This document shows, piece by piece, positions 7,221 through 16,107 of a stretch of DNA of 64,000 nt. The stretch covers positions 5,418 to 69,417 of the forward strand of contig JAYTTF010000109.1 of assembly GCA_043745195.1 (NCBI GenBank), read 5' to 3'. Under the pieces are notes generated by a model that ran no database searches, had not been told where the DNA came from, and was given only the letters and a program-made list of their open reading frames with translations. A program made the translations under genes and the position numbers. This DNA is from JANXSF01 sp043745195. GTDB taxonomy: Bacteria > Acidobacteriota > Terriglobia > Bryobacterales > Bryobacteraceae. Numbering within the stretch: the stretch's first letter is position 1; every line of letters starts with the position of its first letter.

Positions 7221-8221
7221 TGCGCTTTTTTATAACTTGGGCTGTAAGTGCGCTATGGGCGGCTGGGCAATCACCCACGATTGAAGCAGACAAACTGCTG
7301 CTGCAGCCTATCTATTCTGTAATGGACAAAGCACAGGCCGGCCCTTCGAGCGATAAGCATGACTTTGTAAGTTACGCGCCGTATTGGTGGCCGGACCCGG
7401 CGAAGCCTGACGGGCTTCCTTATATACGCAAAGATGGGCACACCAATAAGGAGATGGTGGACAAGGGAGATGCCGGAAACTTTTCAGCCACAGTCCGAGC
7501 CATCCATATTTTGACGGAGGCGTTTGTCGCCACAAACGAACCGAAGTATGCGGGTAACGCCGTCCGCAGAATCAACAAATGGTTTGTGAATCCAGCAACC
7601 CGAATGAATCCGAATTTGGAATACGGGCAGGCGATTATGGGACGGACCACGGGGCGCGGCGCTGGGTTGATTTCCATGCGCGGGTTAATTGAAATCACCG
7701 CAGCGGTTAAGGATTTGAAGAAGAAAAAGGTGTGGGTTGAAGCGGATGATAAGCCCCTGCGCGAATGGTTTTCCGCATATTTGAAGTGGCTTGAATCGAG
7801 CGAAATCGGGCTAGCTGAAAAGCAGGCGAAGAACAACCATGGCTCCTGGTATGCGGCTCAGGCGATGGCTATTGAATTGTATCTGGGGCGAAAACAACAG
7901 GCGAAAAATCGAGCGCAAGCATTACGAGAACGAATCGCTTGGCAAATTGAACCCGATGGCCGGCAACCGCTGGAAACTTCCCGAGAGGATGGGTTCAGCT
8001 ATAGCGTCTTCAATCTGGAAGCGTTGGCTGTTGCGGCGAATATGGCGGAGCCCTTGGGCGTGAATCTTTGGAAGTTCAAAACACCGGATGGCCGCTGCAT
8101 GCGAGTTGCCTTTGAATATTTGGAACCGTTTGCAGCGGGATCGAAACCGTGGCCTTACAAGCAATTGAAAAACATTTCGCCTAATGCTTTGGCGAAGATA
8201 CGCCAGATCCGTGACCGATGA
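7220..8221 (+). CDS. Secreted alginate lyase family protein (PL5-like)
   Basis: A 333-residue protein with a short signal peptide (MRFFITWAVSALWAAGQS). Family features are YAPYWWPDPAKPDGLPYIRK near residue 53, the substrate-tunnel region GQAIMGRTTGRGAGLISMRG, and the motif KNNHGSWY (about 205), equivalent to the NNH(S/G)xW catalytic segment of alpha/alpha-toroid alginate lyases. It probably cleaves an acidic polysaccharide by beta-elimination in the periplasm; alginate itself is not proven. The ATG overlaps the last base of the upstream stop codon, and a GTG three bases earlier is an alternative start. Confidence 0.75.
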   Translation: MRFFITWAVSALWAAGQSPTIEADKLLLQPIYSVMDKAQAGPSSDKHDFVSYAPYWWPDPAKPDGLPYIRKDGHTNKEMVDKGDAGNFSATVRAIHILTEAFVATNEPKYAGNAVRRINKWFVNPATRMNPNLEYGQAIMGRTTGRGAGLISMRGLIEITAAVKDLKKKKVWVEADDKPLREWFSAYLKWLESSEIGLAEKQAKNNHGSWYAAQAMAIELYLGRKQQAKNRAQALRERIAWQIEPDGRQPLETSREDGFSYSVFNLEALAVAANMAEPLGVNLWKFKTPDGRCMRVAFEYLEPFAAGSKPWPYKQLKNISPNALAKIRQIRDR

Positions 8222-8264
8222 GTTGACACAGCATGCTACTGTAAATCGAAAAGGAGAAACATTC

Positions 8265-9179
8265 ATGGCCAGGATATTTTTCGCGAAGGGTGTAAGTGGT
8301 GAAATCGTCCGCAGTGTGCAATCGCAACTTGGGTTCACCGGTGGCGACCTGGATGGCGTCTACGGCGGCGATACTTTCAAGGCGGTCACAAAGTTTCAAA
8401 AAAATAATGGACTCGCCCAAACCGGCGCACTGGATGCCGATACCTGGCAGCCTTTAATGCAGCGGCCGGTTCCTGATGTGGAGCAGCGGGCATTGCAGTT
8501 GACGGGAACCTTTGAGGGTCACGGCTTCCGATTGGCGCAGGGAAACTTTGACGGTGCGGGAATTACCTGGGGCATCATCGGGTTCACGTTGCAGGGAGGA
8601 GAGCTTGGGGCGCTGATTCAGGATATGAACCAGAAGCATCCGGAGCTTGTGCGCCAGGCTTTTGGCAACAAGACGGATCAGTTGCTTGAGTTACTACAGC
8701 TGCCCTTCAAAAAGCAGCTTATATTTGCCGATAGCATCAGCCTTGGGGCCAGTAAGGAACGCTTGGCAGAGCCGTGGAGATCGGCTTTCAATACATTTGG
8801 CGGATTTCCAGAAGTGCAGGAAGCACAGCTCACAAGGTCTAACAAGAACTACTTCAAGCCTGCGTTAGCTGCGTCAAAAAAGTTGGGGTTCACTACGGAA
8901 TTGGGCATTGCATTGTTGTTCGATATCCATGTACAGAACGGTGGCATTTCAGCCAGGGCCCAGGAGAAAATTGAAGCCTTTCTGGCGGAACATCCAGTGG
9001 CCAGCGAACAGGACGTTCGGATTCTGGTTGCCAATGCAGTAGCGGATTCAGCAAGGCCGCAGTTCCGGCAGGATGTGCTGGATCGCAAACTGACCATCGC
9101 CACGGGAACTGGAAAAGTGCATGGCAGCATGTTCATGTTAAGCAATTGGGGCCTTGACGAGTTTCCAGCAAATACTTAA
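8265..9179 (+). CDS. Peptidoglycan-binding domain fused to a GH46-like (chitosanase/lysozyme-fold) domain
   Basis: A 304-residue protein starting MARIFFAKGV behind a good AAGGAGA site; an upstream in-frame start at 8184 would overlap the lyase gene and is unlikely. Residues 10-66 form a PG_binding_1 domain (SQLGFTGGDLDGVYGGDTFK, VTKFQKNNGL, TGALDADTWQPL). Residues 75-300 resemble the GH46 fold: TFEGHGF with a candidate acid Glu84, then FDGAGITWGIIGFTLQGGEL with Asp97, matching the family's D-R-G-x-T-x-G-I-I-G-F pattern. No signal peptide is visible, unusual for a wall-active enzyme. The substrate (chitosan, peptidoglycan or other) is uncertain. Confidence 0.65.
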   Translation: MARIFFAKGVSGEIVRSVQSQLGFTGGDLDGVYGGDTFKAVTKFQKNNGLAQTGALDADTWQPLMQRPVPDVEQRALQLTGTFEGHGFRLAQGNFDGAGITWGIIGFTLQGGELGALIQDMNQKHPELVRQAFGNKTDQLLELLQLPFKKQLIFADSISLGASKERLAEPWRSAFNTFGGFPEVQEAQLTRSNKNYFKPALAASKKLGFTTELGIALLFDIHVQNGGISARAQEKIEAFLAEHPVASEQDVRILVANAVADSARPQFRQDVLDRKLTIATGTGKVHGSMFMLSNWGLDEFPANT

Positions 9180-9182
9180 AAC

Positions 9183-9217
9183 TTGACGAAATAATATTAT
9201 CCGGGTAATAGTATTTC
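9183..9217 (+). promoter_or_regulatory. Promoter of the DUF2239 gene
   Basis: TTGACG (9183-9188), exactly 17 bp, then TAATAG (9206-9211), with the ATG only 6 nt later and no ribosome-binding site. This is one of the clearest leaderless-type promoters in the window. Confidence 0.6.
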
Positions 9218-9778
9218 ATGGATCGACCAGCCACCTACGCAGCTTTTGTCGGCGAGTCTTTAATTGCTTCGGGCCCACTTGAAAAGTTGCTTCCAGTGGT
9301 GAAGGAAAAGTTCGATCACAAGGATTGTCCACTTATTTTGATCTTCAATGATGAGACGGGCAAGCAGGTTGATTTTGAACTTAGGGGAACGCTGGAAGGA
9401 GTGTTGGCTGCGGCAATTCCTGGGAAGACGGTGGCAGGTCCGGGACGTCCTAAACCCGGAGTGGTGTCGCGGGAAATCTCGCTGCTACCGCAGCATTGGG
9501 AATGGCTTGAAGAACAGCCAAGTGGAGCATCTGCGGCGATTCGGCGGTTGGTGGATGATGCCCGAAAGAAGGATCCAAGCGAACAAAAGGTCCGCTTGGC
9601 GAAGGACGCCACGGGTCGCTTTTTATCAGCAATGGCCGGCAACCGCCCCGGCTACGAAGAGGCCACGCGCGCCCTTTATGCCGGCAACATGAGCCGGTTT
9701 CAGCAACTGATTCGGCCTTGGCCCAAAGACATCCGCAGATATGCAGAGGCGATGGCTAAATGCGCTAACCCTGTTTAG
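9218..9778 (+). CDS. DUF2239 family protein
   Basis: A 186-residue cytosolic protein matching the DUF2239 pattern: an N-terminal YAAFVGESLIASGPLEKLL segment, the linker GPGRPKPGVVSREISLLPQH and the helix WEWLEEQPSGASAAIRRLVD, followed by a helical C-terminus with PGYEEATRALYAGN. The middle part resembles ribbon-helix-helix-like antitoxin or regulator sequences, so DNA binding is possible, but no function is established. It stands alone between a hydrolase and a cytochrome gene. Confidence 0.8.
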   Translation: MDRPATYAAFVGESLIASGPLEKLLPVVKEKFDHKDCPLILIFNDETGKQVDFELRGTLEGVLAAAIPGKTVAGPGRPKPGVVSREISLLPQHWEWLEEQPSGASAAIRRLVDDARKKDPSEQKVRLAKDATGRFLSAMAGNRPGYEEATRALYAGNMSRFQQLIRPWPKDIRRYAEAMAKCANPV

Positions 9779-9807
9779 CAGGACACGAATCTGATAAGCT
9801 TCCATAC

Positions 9808-10563
9808 GTGAAACCGCTACTGATCGCGGCGCTGGCCATGGTGCCACTCGCCGCCCAAAACCCATATTTAGGTGATGCGAAAGGCATCGAATCGGGACGC
9901 GAAATCTTTCGCATTTACTGCGCCCCTTGCCATGGACTTAAAGCTGAAGGCGGCCGTGGGCCGGACTTGACGCTGGGCATCTTCAGTGCCGGCGACACAG
10001 ATCAGGATTTGTACCGCGTGATCATGAATGGCGTCCAAGGATCGGAGATGCCCGATTACAGCGAGAAGCTTGGCACTGACAATGTTTGGCGAGTAATCAG
10101 CTATCTGCGATTTGCGGTAAGGAAAGCCGCTAGCATGAAGGGTTCCGCAGTAAATGGAGAAACGCTTTTCTGGGGTAAAGGGGGTTGCGGCGGTTGCCAT
10201 ATGGTGGGCAATCGCGGCGGCACAATGGCACCGGATCTATCGCTCGCTGGAAGGAAACGGTCCATTGAATATCTGAAAGCATCCATTGTGGATGTCAACC
10301 AGGACCTCACTCCCGGCTTCCTTACAATCCTGATTGAAACCTTGGATGGCAAGAAGATCACTGGAGTGCAGCGCGGCTTTGATACTTTCTCCGCGCAACT
10401 AGTGGACGCGAAGGGTGCCTACTATTCTTTCTACAAAGAAGAAGTGAAATCGATGAAGCGGGAAGCACGCTCGTTGATGCCGTCAACTTACGGGAAACTT
10501 TTTACCGATTCAGAAGTGGACGATTTGGTGGCTTATATGAGCACACTGCGAGATAAGAAATGA
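9808..10563 (+). CDS. Di-heme c-type cytochrome
   Basis: A 251-residue periplasmic cytochrome with signal peptide (MKPLLIAALAMVPLAAQ) and two CXXCH heme sites: YCAPCHG near residue 35 and GGCGGCHMVG near residue 128. Candidate axial methionines are in SEMPDYS and in GTMAPDLS. The start is GTG, with a GATAAG-type hexamer 9 nt upstream. It overlaps the PQQ dehydrogenase by 4 nt (ATGA), so it is very probably that enzyme's electron acceptor. The C-terminal SEVDDLVAYMSTL is the usual class I cytochrome helix. Confidence 0.85.
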   Translation: MKPLLIAALAMVPLAAQNPYLGDAKGIESGREIFRIYCAPCHGLKAEGGRGPDLTLGIFSAGDTDQDLYRVIMNGVQGSEMPDYSEKLGTDNVWRVISYLRFAVRKAASMKGSAVNGETLFWGKGGCGGCHMVGNRGGTMAPDLSLAGRKRSIEYLKASIVDVNQDLTPGFLTILIETLDGKKITGVQRGFDTFSAQLVDAKGAYYSFYKEEVKSMKREARSLMPSTYGKLFTDSEVDDLVAYMSTLRDKK

Positions 10564-12098
10564 AGAATCTGATTCTATCCCTGGCCTTTACCGGCGTGGC
10601 TTTCACGCAATCCGACTGGACTTCCTACGGTGGCAATCCGCAAGGTTGGCGCTTTAGTGATTTGAAACAGATCAACACTACTAACGTGGCGCGTATGGCT
10701 CCGGAGTGGATTTTCCAGTCGGGAATTGCAGGCAAGTGGCAAGCGATGCCACTGGTATTCGATAAGCAGATGTACATTACGGGGCCAGGCAATCATGCGT
10801 TTGCCTTGGATGCTCTTACAGGCAAGCAGGTATGGCACTACTCACAACCAGTTCCGAAGGGGGTCAACGTCTGCTGCGGGCAACCCAATCGAGGCTTTGC
10901 TGTGCACGGTGACTTACTAATCAAGGTGAACATGGAAGCAACCATACTTGCCATTGATCGACGTACAGGGAAAGTGGTTTGGGAAACGGTGATCGATGAT
11001 TACAAGAAGGGGTATAGCGCGACTGTGGCCCCTTTGGTTATTAAGGATAAAGTGATCATCGGCATTGCTGGAGCGGAGTTCGGCACCCGCGGTTTCATTG
11101 ATGGATTCGACGTGAAGACAGGAAAGAAGCTGTGGCGCTTCTGGACCGTGGCCGGCGAGGGCGAACCCAACGGGGAAACATGGAGCGGCGATTCCTGGAA
11201 ACGCGGCGGCGGGTCCAATTGGATTACCGGTACTTACGATCCTGAATTGAATTTGACTTACTGGGGCACCGGCAACCCTGGTCCCGATTTGAATGGTGAC
11301 CATCGGAAGGGGGACAACTTATACACCTGCTCCATGGTGGCGCTTGATCCAGATACAGGGAAGTTAAAGTGGCACTTTCAGTTCACACCGCACGACGTTC
11401 ACGATTGGGATTCCATGGGCGACCCTGTGCTGGTGGACCTCACGGTGAAAGGGCAAAAAGTGAAGTCGCTGATTCATGCGGATCGAAATGGATACTACTA
11501 CGTGCTGGACCGCACCAACGGCAAGTTCCTTACGGCCAAAGCGTACACCAAAGTGACATGGGCAGACGGCATTGGGCCCGATGGACGTCCTAAGTTGATT
11601 CATGGCCAAGACCCTTCTGAGGCTGGTACGAAAGCTTGCCCCGGCATGGGTGGCGGTCACAACTGGCAGGCCACTTCTTACAGTCCGCAAACGGGACTTT
11701 ACTATTTCAACACCACCGATGGTTGCCACCTGTATTACAAGACGCAGCAGGAATTTGTGGAGGGGCTTTGGTATCAAGCCTCAACGGTAGGTGCGATTCC
11801 AACGGAGCCACTTACCGGGCGGTTGATCGCCGTCGACCCTGCTACCGGTGACATTAAGTGGCAATTTGAAACAGTGAGTTCCCCATCCGCAGGAGTTCTG
11901 GCGACGGCTGGAGGGCTGGTTTTCACGGGTGAAAAAGAGGGATACTTCGAGGCGTTCGATGCACGCACGGGCAAACTTCTTTACCGGTTTCAAACTGGAG
12001 GAGTTATCAACTCGCCGCCGGTGAGTTACTCGTTGAATGGGAAGCAGTATGTGGCAGTTACAGCGGGAAGTTCGGTAATTGCGTTTGGGGTTAGGTAA
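10560..12098 (+). CDS. PQQ-dependent dehydrogenase (alcohol dehydrogenase type)
   Basis: A 512-residue periplasmic eight-bladed propeller with signal peptide. It starts with WTSYGGNPQGWRFSDLKQI and has blade motifs such as ALDALTGKQVWHY, AIDRRTGKVVWE and ALDPDTGKLKWHFQ. Adjacent cysteines (NVCCGQ, residues 105-106) match the vicinal disulfide that lies over PQQ in quinoprotein alcohol dehydrogenases. HDVHDWDSMGDPVL supplies the candidate catalytic Asp and neighbours. It lacks its own heme domain, in keeping with the coupled cytochrome gene. The substrate is unknown. No pqq biosynthesis genes are present in the window. Confidence 0.85.
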   Translation: MKNLILSLAFTGVAFTQSDWTSYGGNPQGWRFSDLKQINTTNVARMAPEWIFQSGIAGKWQAMPLVFDKQMYITGPGNHAFALDALTGKQVWHYSQPVPKGVNVCCGQPNRGFAVHGDLLIKVNMEATILAIDRRTGKVVWETVIDDYKKGYSATVAPLVIKDKVIIGIAGAEFGTRGFIDGFDVKTGKKLWRFWTVAGEGEPNGETWSGDSWKRGGGSNWITGTYDPELNLTYWGTGNPGPDLNGDHRKGDNLYTCSMVALDPDTGKLKWHFQFTPHDVHDWDSMGDPVLVDLTVKGQKVKSLIHADRNGYYYVLDRTNGKFLTAKAYTKVTWADGIGPDGRPKLIHGQDPSEAGTKACPGMGGGHNWQATSYSPQTGLYYFNTTDGCHLYYKTQQEFVEGLWYQASTVGAIPTEPLTGRLIAVDPATGDIKWQFETVSSPSAGVLATAGGLVFTGEKEGYFEAFDARTGKLLYRFQTGGVINSPPVSYSLNGKQYVAVTAGSSVIAFGVR

Positions 12099-12224
12099 AA
12101 CTTCACACAATTTGATGCCAGAAGCGTCTACTTGCTGCCGATCCACAGTTACACAAATACGGATCCTTGGTACGTCAATTAATTTGAACCATTTCCTGCA
12201 CTGCCGCGTAGTATAGGAATCAAG

Positions 12225-13574
12225 ATGGACGAAGTTACAGGTCAGCCGAATTTTGAATCGCTGGAAACCATGCCGCCTGAGCGTGCTCCAGACCCGCCAC
12301 CATTAGAGCCGGTTGCTAAATCTTCACGCATCGCGGAAATGGACATCATCCGTGGGCTGGCGATTCTTGGTGTCTTCCTGATCAATATGCCGCTGTTCAA
12401 CGCTCCATCCGGGGCGTTTTTCAACAACAAAGCTAGCGGTTGGTGGTTGGAATGGAATCATCAAGCGGCGCTGTGGTTTATCAATGTATTCGCGCAAGGC
12501 AAATTCTATACCCTGTTCTCGTTCCTGTTTGGTATGGGGTTCGGCGTACAGATTATGCGTGCCACAGCCAAGGGATCGAAGGACTTTACCAAGGTCTATT
12601 TGCGCAGATTAGGCGTTCTGTTGTGCATTGGCTTAATCCATTTCACATGCTTTTGGTGGGGCGATGTTTTGCACGTCTACGCCACGCTGGGCTTCCTGTT
12701 GATCCTATTTCGTAAACGTTCGCAGAAGTTTGTCCTGATTTTTGCAACCTGTCTGGCTATGCTTCCGATAACCGGTTGGATTGGATATTCCACTTACTCT
12801 ACGGTGAAGGACCGGTTTGCGACTGAGGCTGATCGAACCAAAGAGGCCCAAAAGAAAAAGGAAAATGAAGCGAAGCGTCCTGAGCGCCGCATGAAAATGA
12901 GAGAGGACATGCATCGCAATAAGATGATCATGTCCACTGGTTCTATTAAGGAAGTATTCGCAGAACGGTTGAAGGAAGACCGGCGTCAACTCCCTGGGGA
13001 AATTGGCTGGGGCATGGAACTTTTCACCAATTTCCTGTTTGGATTGTGGATGGCACGCAGTGGATTGATGGACCGCCCAAGCGAAAACCTGGGCTTCTTC
13101 CGTCGTGTGTTTTGGATTGGGCTGGTTGGTGGATTAGGGCTGTCGGCACTTACTCACTGGCTGGACCAGATCATGCCTGTTAACTCACCGGAATGGCAGC
13201 AGGCGGTGGTTGGACTTAGTCACGAATTCATTTCCAGACCACTGAGTGCCGCCTTCTACGGAGCCAGCATCGCGCTGCTGGCGCAATACGAATTCTGGCG
13301 AAGAGCACTTGCTCCCATGGCTGCCGTGGGTCGAATGGCACTTACTAACTATCTGACCCACACACTCATTTCCACGACGCTATTTTATAGCTATGGATTC
13401 GGATTGTATGGCAAGGTGGGACCAGCCTGGGGACTGCTGCTTTGCTTTGTGATCTACGCATTGCAGATGCCTTTCAGTGTTTGGTGGTTGAACCATTACC
13501 GCTTTGGTCCGGTTGAGTGGTTGTGGCGATCGCTGACTTATGGCAAACGGCAATCCATGGAACTGGAATCCTAA
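12225..13574 (+). CDS. DUF418 family integral membrane protein
   Basis: A 449-residue membrane protein. After a proline-rich cytosolic leader, RIAEMDIIRGLAILGVFLIN is the characteristic first helix of the YeiB/DUF418 group of acyltransferase-3-like proteins. More helices follow at about residues 85-115, 130-190, 270-300 and 330-420. A charged loop at about 200-260 (KEAQKKKENEAKRPERR) is probably cytosolic. The conserved C-terminal block AVGRMALTNYLTHTLISTT and GPVEWLWRSLTYG is present. No function is established. It ends convergently with the GNAT gene, overlapping by 4 nt. Confidence 0.85.
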   Translation: MDEVTGQPNFESLETMPPERAPDPPPLEPVAKSSRIAEMDIIRGLAILGVFLINMPLFNAPSGAFFNNKASGWWLEWNHQAALWFINVFAQGKFYTLFSFLFGMGFGVQIMRATAKGSKDFTKVYLRRLGVLLCIGLIHFTCFWWGDVLHVYATLGFLLILFRKRSQKFVLIFATCLAMLPITGWIGYSTYSTVKDRFATEADRTKEAQKKKENEAKRPERRMKMREDMHRNKMIMSTGSIKEVFAERLKEDRRQLPGEIGWGMELFTNFLFGLWMARSGLMDRPSENLGFFRRVFWIGLVGGLGLSALTHWLDQIMPVNSPEWQQAVVGLSHEFISRPLSAAFYGASIALLAQYEFWRRALAPMAAVGRMALTNYLTHTLISTTLFYSYGFGLYGKVGPAWGLLLCFVIYALQMPFSVWWLNHYRFGPVEWLWRSLTYGKRQSMELES

Positions 13575-14053
13575 CTGGGCTCTCCGGCTTGAGCCAGCGC
13601 ATCGCCGGTTAGTCGAAAGACCGTCCATTCGTCCATCGGCTTAGCGCCTAGGGCTTTGTAGAAACCAATTGACGGTTCGTTCCAATCCAGCACGCTCCAT
13701 TCCACGCGTCCATAGCCGCGCTCCACTGCAAGCTGCGCCAACTTTAACAACAGACTCTTTCCTATGCCCTTACCGCGAAACTCCTGTTGAACGTAAAGAT
13801 CTTCCAGGAAGAATCCAGGCTTGCCCAGAAAGGTGCTGAAGTTGTGAAAGAAGAGTGCGAAGCCACGGGGCGTTCCTTCCCATTCGGCGATCAACACCTC
13901 GGCCACTGCGCGCTCGCCAAACAGCCATTTTTCCAGCATGTCCGCAGTGGCTACCATTTCGTGGGATAGCTTTTCATATTCAGCCAGATCACGGATCAAT
14001 TGCAAAATCAGGGGGACATCTTCACGCTGTGCGGGGCGGATATTCAGGCTCAA
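13571..14053 (-). CDS. GNAT family N-acetyltransferase
   Basis: A 160-residue acetyltransferase with the full GNAT fold. IRPAQREDVPLILQLIRDLA opens it, EDLYVQQEFRGKGIGKSLLL carries the acetyl-CoA pyrophosphate-binding R/Q-x-x-G-x-G/A motif, and WNEPSIGFYKALGAKPMDEW closes it. It resembles the diamine/thialysine N-acetyltransferase-like subgroup. It is the last gene of the operon that begins with mlaE-like genes and overlaps the preceding prolyl oligopeptidase gene by 4 nt. The substrate is not deducible. Confidence 0.85.
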   Translation of the reverse strand: MSLNIRPAQREDVPLILQLIRDLAEYEKLSHEMVATADMLEKWLFGERAVAEVLIAEWEGTPRGFALFFHNFSTFLGKPGFFLEDLYVQQEFRGKGIGKSLLLKLAQLAVERGYGRVEWSVLDWNEPSIGFYKALGAKPMDEWTVFRLTGDALAQAGEPS

Positions 14054-16107
14054 TGGGCAATCCCCAATTGTGATTCAACGAACAAAAAGTTATCCGCCAA
14101 ATTGGTAACTGCTTTTTCAATGGGCAGGCCGCCGGAATGGCCGCCCTCTGTATCGTAGTGCAGCAACATGGGCTTGGTTTGTCCGGGAAGCGATTGCATC
14201 AGAGCTGCCATTTTTCGAGCATGCAAGGGGTCAACGCGAGTATCGGAATCACCGCTGATGAACATGGTTGCTGGATATTTTACGTCTTGCTTCACGTTAT
14301 GGTACGGCGAATACTTATGGATGAATTGGAACTGATCGGACTCTTCCGACGACCCGTATTCAGGAACCCAATAGCGTGCAATTTTGAACATGTGATAACG
14401 GACCATATCAAGCAATGGAATATTACAAAGCACTGCGCCGTAGAGTTCCGGACGCTGCAAAGATACGGCACCTACCAGTAACCCGCCGTTAGAACCACCA
14501 AGAATTGCCAGCTTCTCAGGACGTGTGTATTTGTTGGCGATTAACCATTCGGCGGCAGCAATAAAATCGTCGAACACGTTTTGCTTTTTCTCTTTCATGC
14601 CGGCTTTGTGCCAAGCGTCGCCAAACTCTCCGCCGCCTCGCAGATTTGCCAGGGCATACACTCCCCCATTTTCAATCCAGTAAGCGGCAGAGGCACTGAA
14701 GTTCGGTTGCATGCTGAGGTTAAATCCTCCGTAAGCAGTCAGGAAAACGGGGTTGGTGCCGTCCAATTTCAATCCCTTCTTGTGGGCAAGAAACATGGGA
14801 ATTTTAGTGCCGTCTTTGGATGGATACCAAACTTGCTTCACTTCCATATCATTGGAATTGAACGGCACGTCTAGCTGAGCCCAGAGCTTTGTTGCGCCGT
14901 CTGCCAGTTGATACTGTTGAATTTGCGAAGGTGTGGCAAACGATTGAAACTGGTAGAACGCTTCTTTGCTTCCCCAACGGCCTGTAAGTCCGCTTGTGGT
15001 GCCAATTCCTGGCAATGTTGCTTCACGCAGTATCTTGCCGGTCGGAGTGTAAATGCGGATTTTCGAAACAACATTTTCCAAGTAAGTGACGCTGATGTTC
15101 CCGCCGATCAGACGTACATTCTCAATGGGCCACTTACCCTCAGGAATCACTTCGCGCCATTTTGTACGATCCGCCTGATTGAGTTTTGCGGCAACCACTC
15201 GACCATTGGGCGCCTTCCAGTTGGTTTCAAAGAAAATCTCGTCGCCTCCAATCACTCCATTGAAGCGATTGGGCAGGTCATCCACAATTAATTTCGGTGC
15301 GCCCTTCTGCTTTGAATCGAGTAAGTAGACTTCACTATGATCTCCGGAAGCTCCTAACCAAACAGTAAGCACCAGATAACGGCCGCTGTCATCCTGAGCT
15401 ATTCCAATTCCATATTGGTTGCCATACTTTTCTCCGAAAACTAACTTTGCTGTTGTTTCGCCAAAAGCCCGGTAAAAAACTCGCGGTCCCTCTTTCAGCA
15501 TGGTTGAATAGTAGAATCCTTTTTGATCCTGGGGAACCGCGATGCCGAAGTAGCGGGCCCTGGGCAGATCGTCTGCAAGTTGCTTACGACTCTCCATATC
15601 GAGGAACTTGACATTCAATTCATCTTCGCCACCTTGACGAATGCCGAAGGCGATCATTTTTCCATCGTTCCGGATATTGAACATTACTGCGGATTTGCCC
15701 TTGCCTAACTTGTTCCCATCCACCAGTACTTCTTCCTTGCCATTCAATCCTTGCCGCATGCAAAGCATTGGCTGACTGGCACCCTTAGGCCGTCGCGAAT
15801 AAAAATAACGGCCACCTGCTTCGTGCGGAATGCCAATAGCGTCCACCTTCATTAATTCCCCAAGGCGCTTTTCAATCCGCGCTCGACCCGGCACACCATC
15901 CAACATCGATTTGGTGTAACCCATTTGGGACTTCAACCATTCACGCGTTCGCGGAGAATCCTGGTCCTCCAGCCACCGATAATTGTCGGTGATTTTCACT
16001 CCATGAATAGTTTCAACCACAGGTTCTTTCGGTGTTTCCGGAGCAGTGTTTGCCGCCATAAGGTTGGTGAGGGGAAGCAAGGGAAGAATGAATCGCACAA
16101 GTTGCAT
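14050..16107 (-). CDS. Prolyl oligopeptidase family serine peptidase (S9A)
   Basis: A 685-residue periplasmic peptidase with signal peptide (MQLVRFILPLLPLTNLMA). The N-terminal part (about 25-80) begins PKEPVVETIHGVKITDNYRW, a family hallmark. A seven-bladed propeller follows, and then an alpha/beta-hydrolase domain from about 420 with the nucleophile in AILGGSNGGLLVG, the Asp in FISGDSDTRVDPLHARKM and the His in TEGGHSGGLP. It cleaves short peptides after proline. Length is normal. Its start shares one base with the stop of the ChbG-like gene, so translation is coupled. Confidence 0.93.
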   Translation of the reverse strand: MQLVRFILPLLPLTNLMAANTAPETPKEPVVETIHGVKITDNYRWLEDQDSPRTREWLKSQMGYTKSMLDGVPGRARIEKRLGELMKVDAIGIPHEAGGRYFYSRRPKGASQPMLCMRQGLNGKEEVLVDGNKLGKGKSAVMFNIRNDGKMIAFGIRQGGEDELNVKFLDMESRKQLADDLPRARYFGIAVPQDQKGFYYSTMLKEGPRVFYRAFGETTAKLVFGEKYGNQYGIGIAQDDSGRYLVLTVWLGASGDHSEVYLLDSKQKGAPKLIVDDLPNRFNGVIGGDEIFFETNWKAPNGRVVAAKLNQADRTKWREVIPEGKWPIENVRLIGGNISVTYLENVVSKIRIYTPTGKILREATLPGIGTTSGLTGRWGSKEAFYQFQSFATPSQIQQYQLADGATKLWAQLDVPFNSNDMEVKQVWYPSKDGTKIPMFLAHKKGLKLDGTNPVFLTAYGGFNLSMQPNFSASAAYWIENGGVYALANLRGGGEFGDAWHKAGMKEKKQNVFDDFIAAAEWLIANKYTRPEKLAILGGSNGGLLVGAVSLQRPELYGAVLCNIPLLDMVRYHMFKIARYWVPEYGSSEESDQFQFIHKYSPYHNVKQDVKYPATMFISGDSDTRVDPLHARKMAALMQSLPGQTKPMLLHYDTEGGHSGGLPIEKAVTNLADNFLFVESQLGIAH

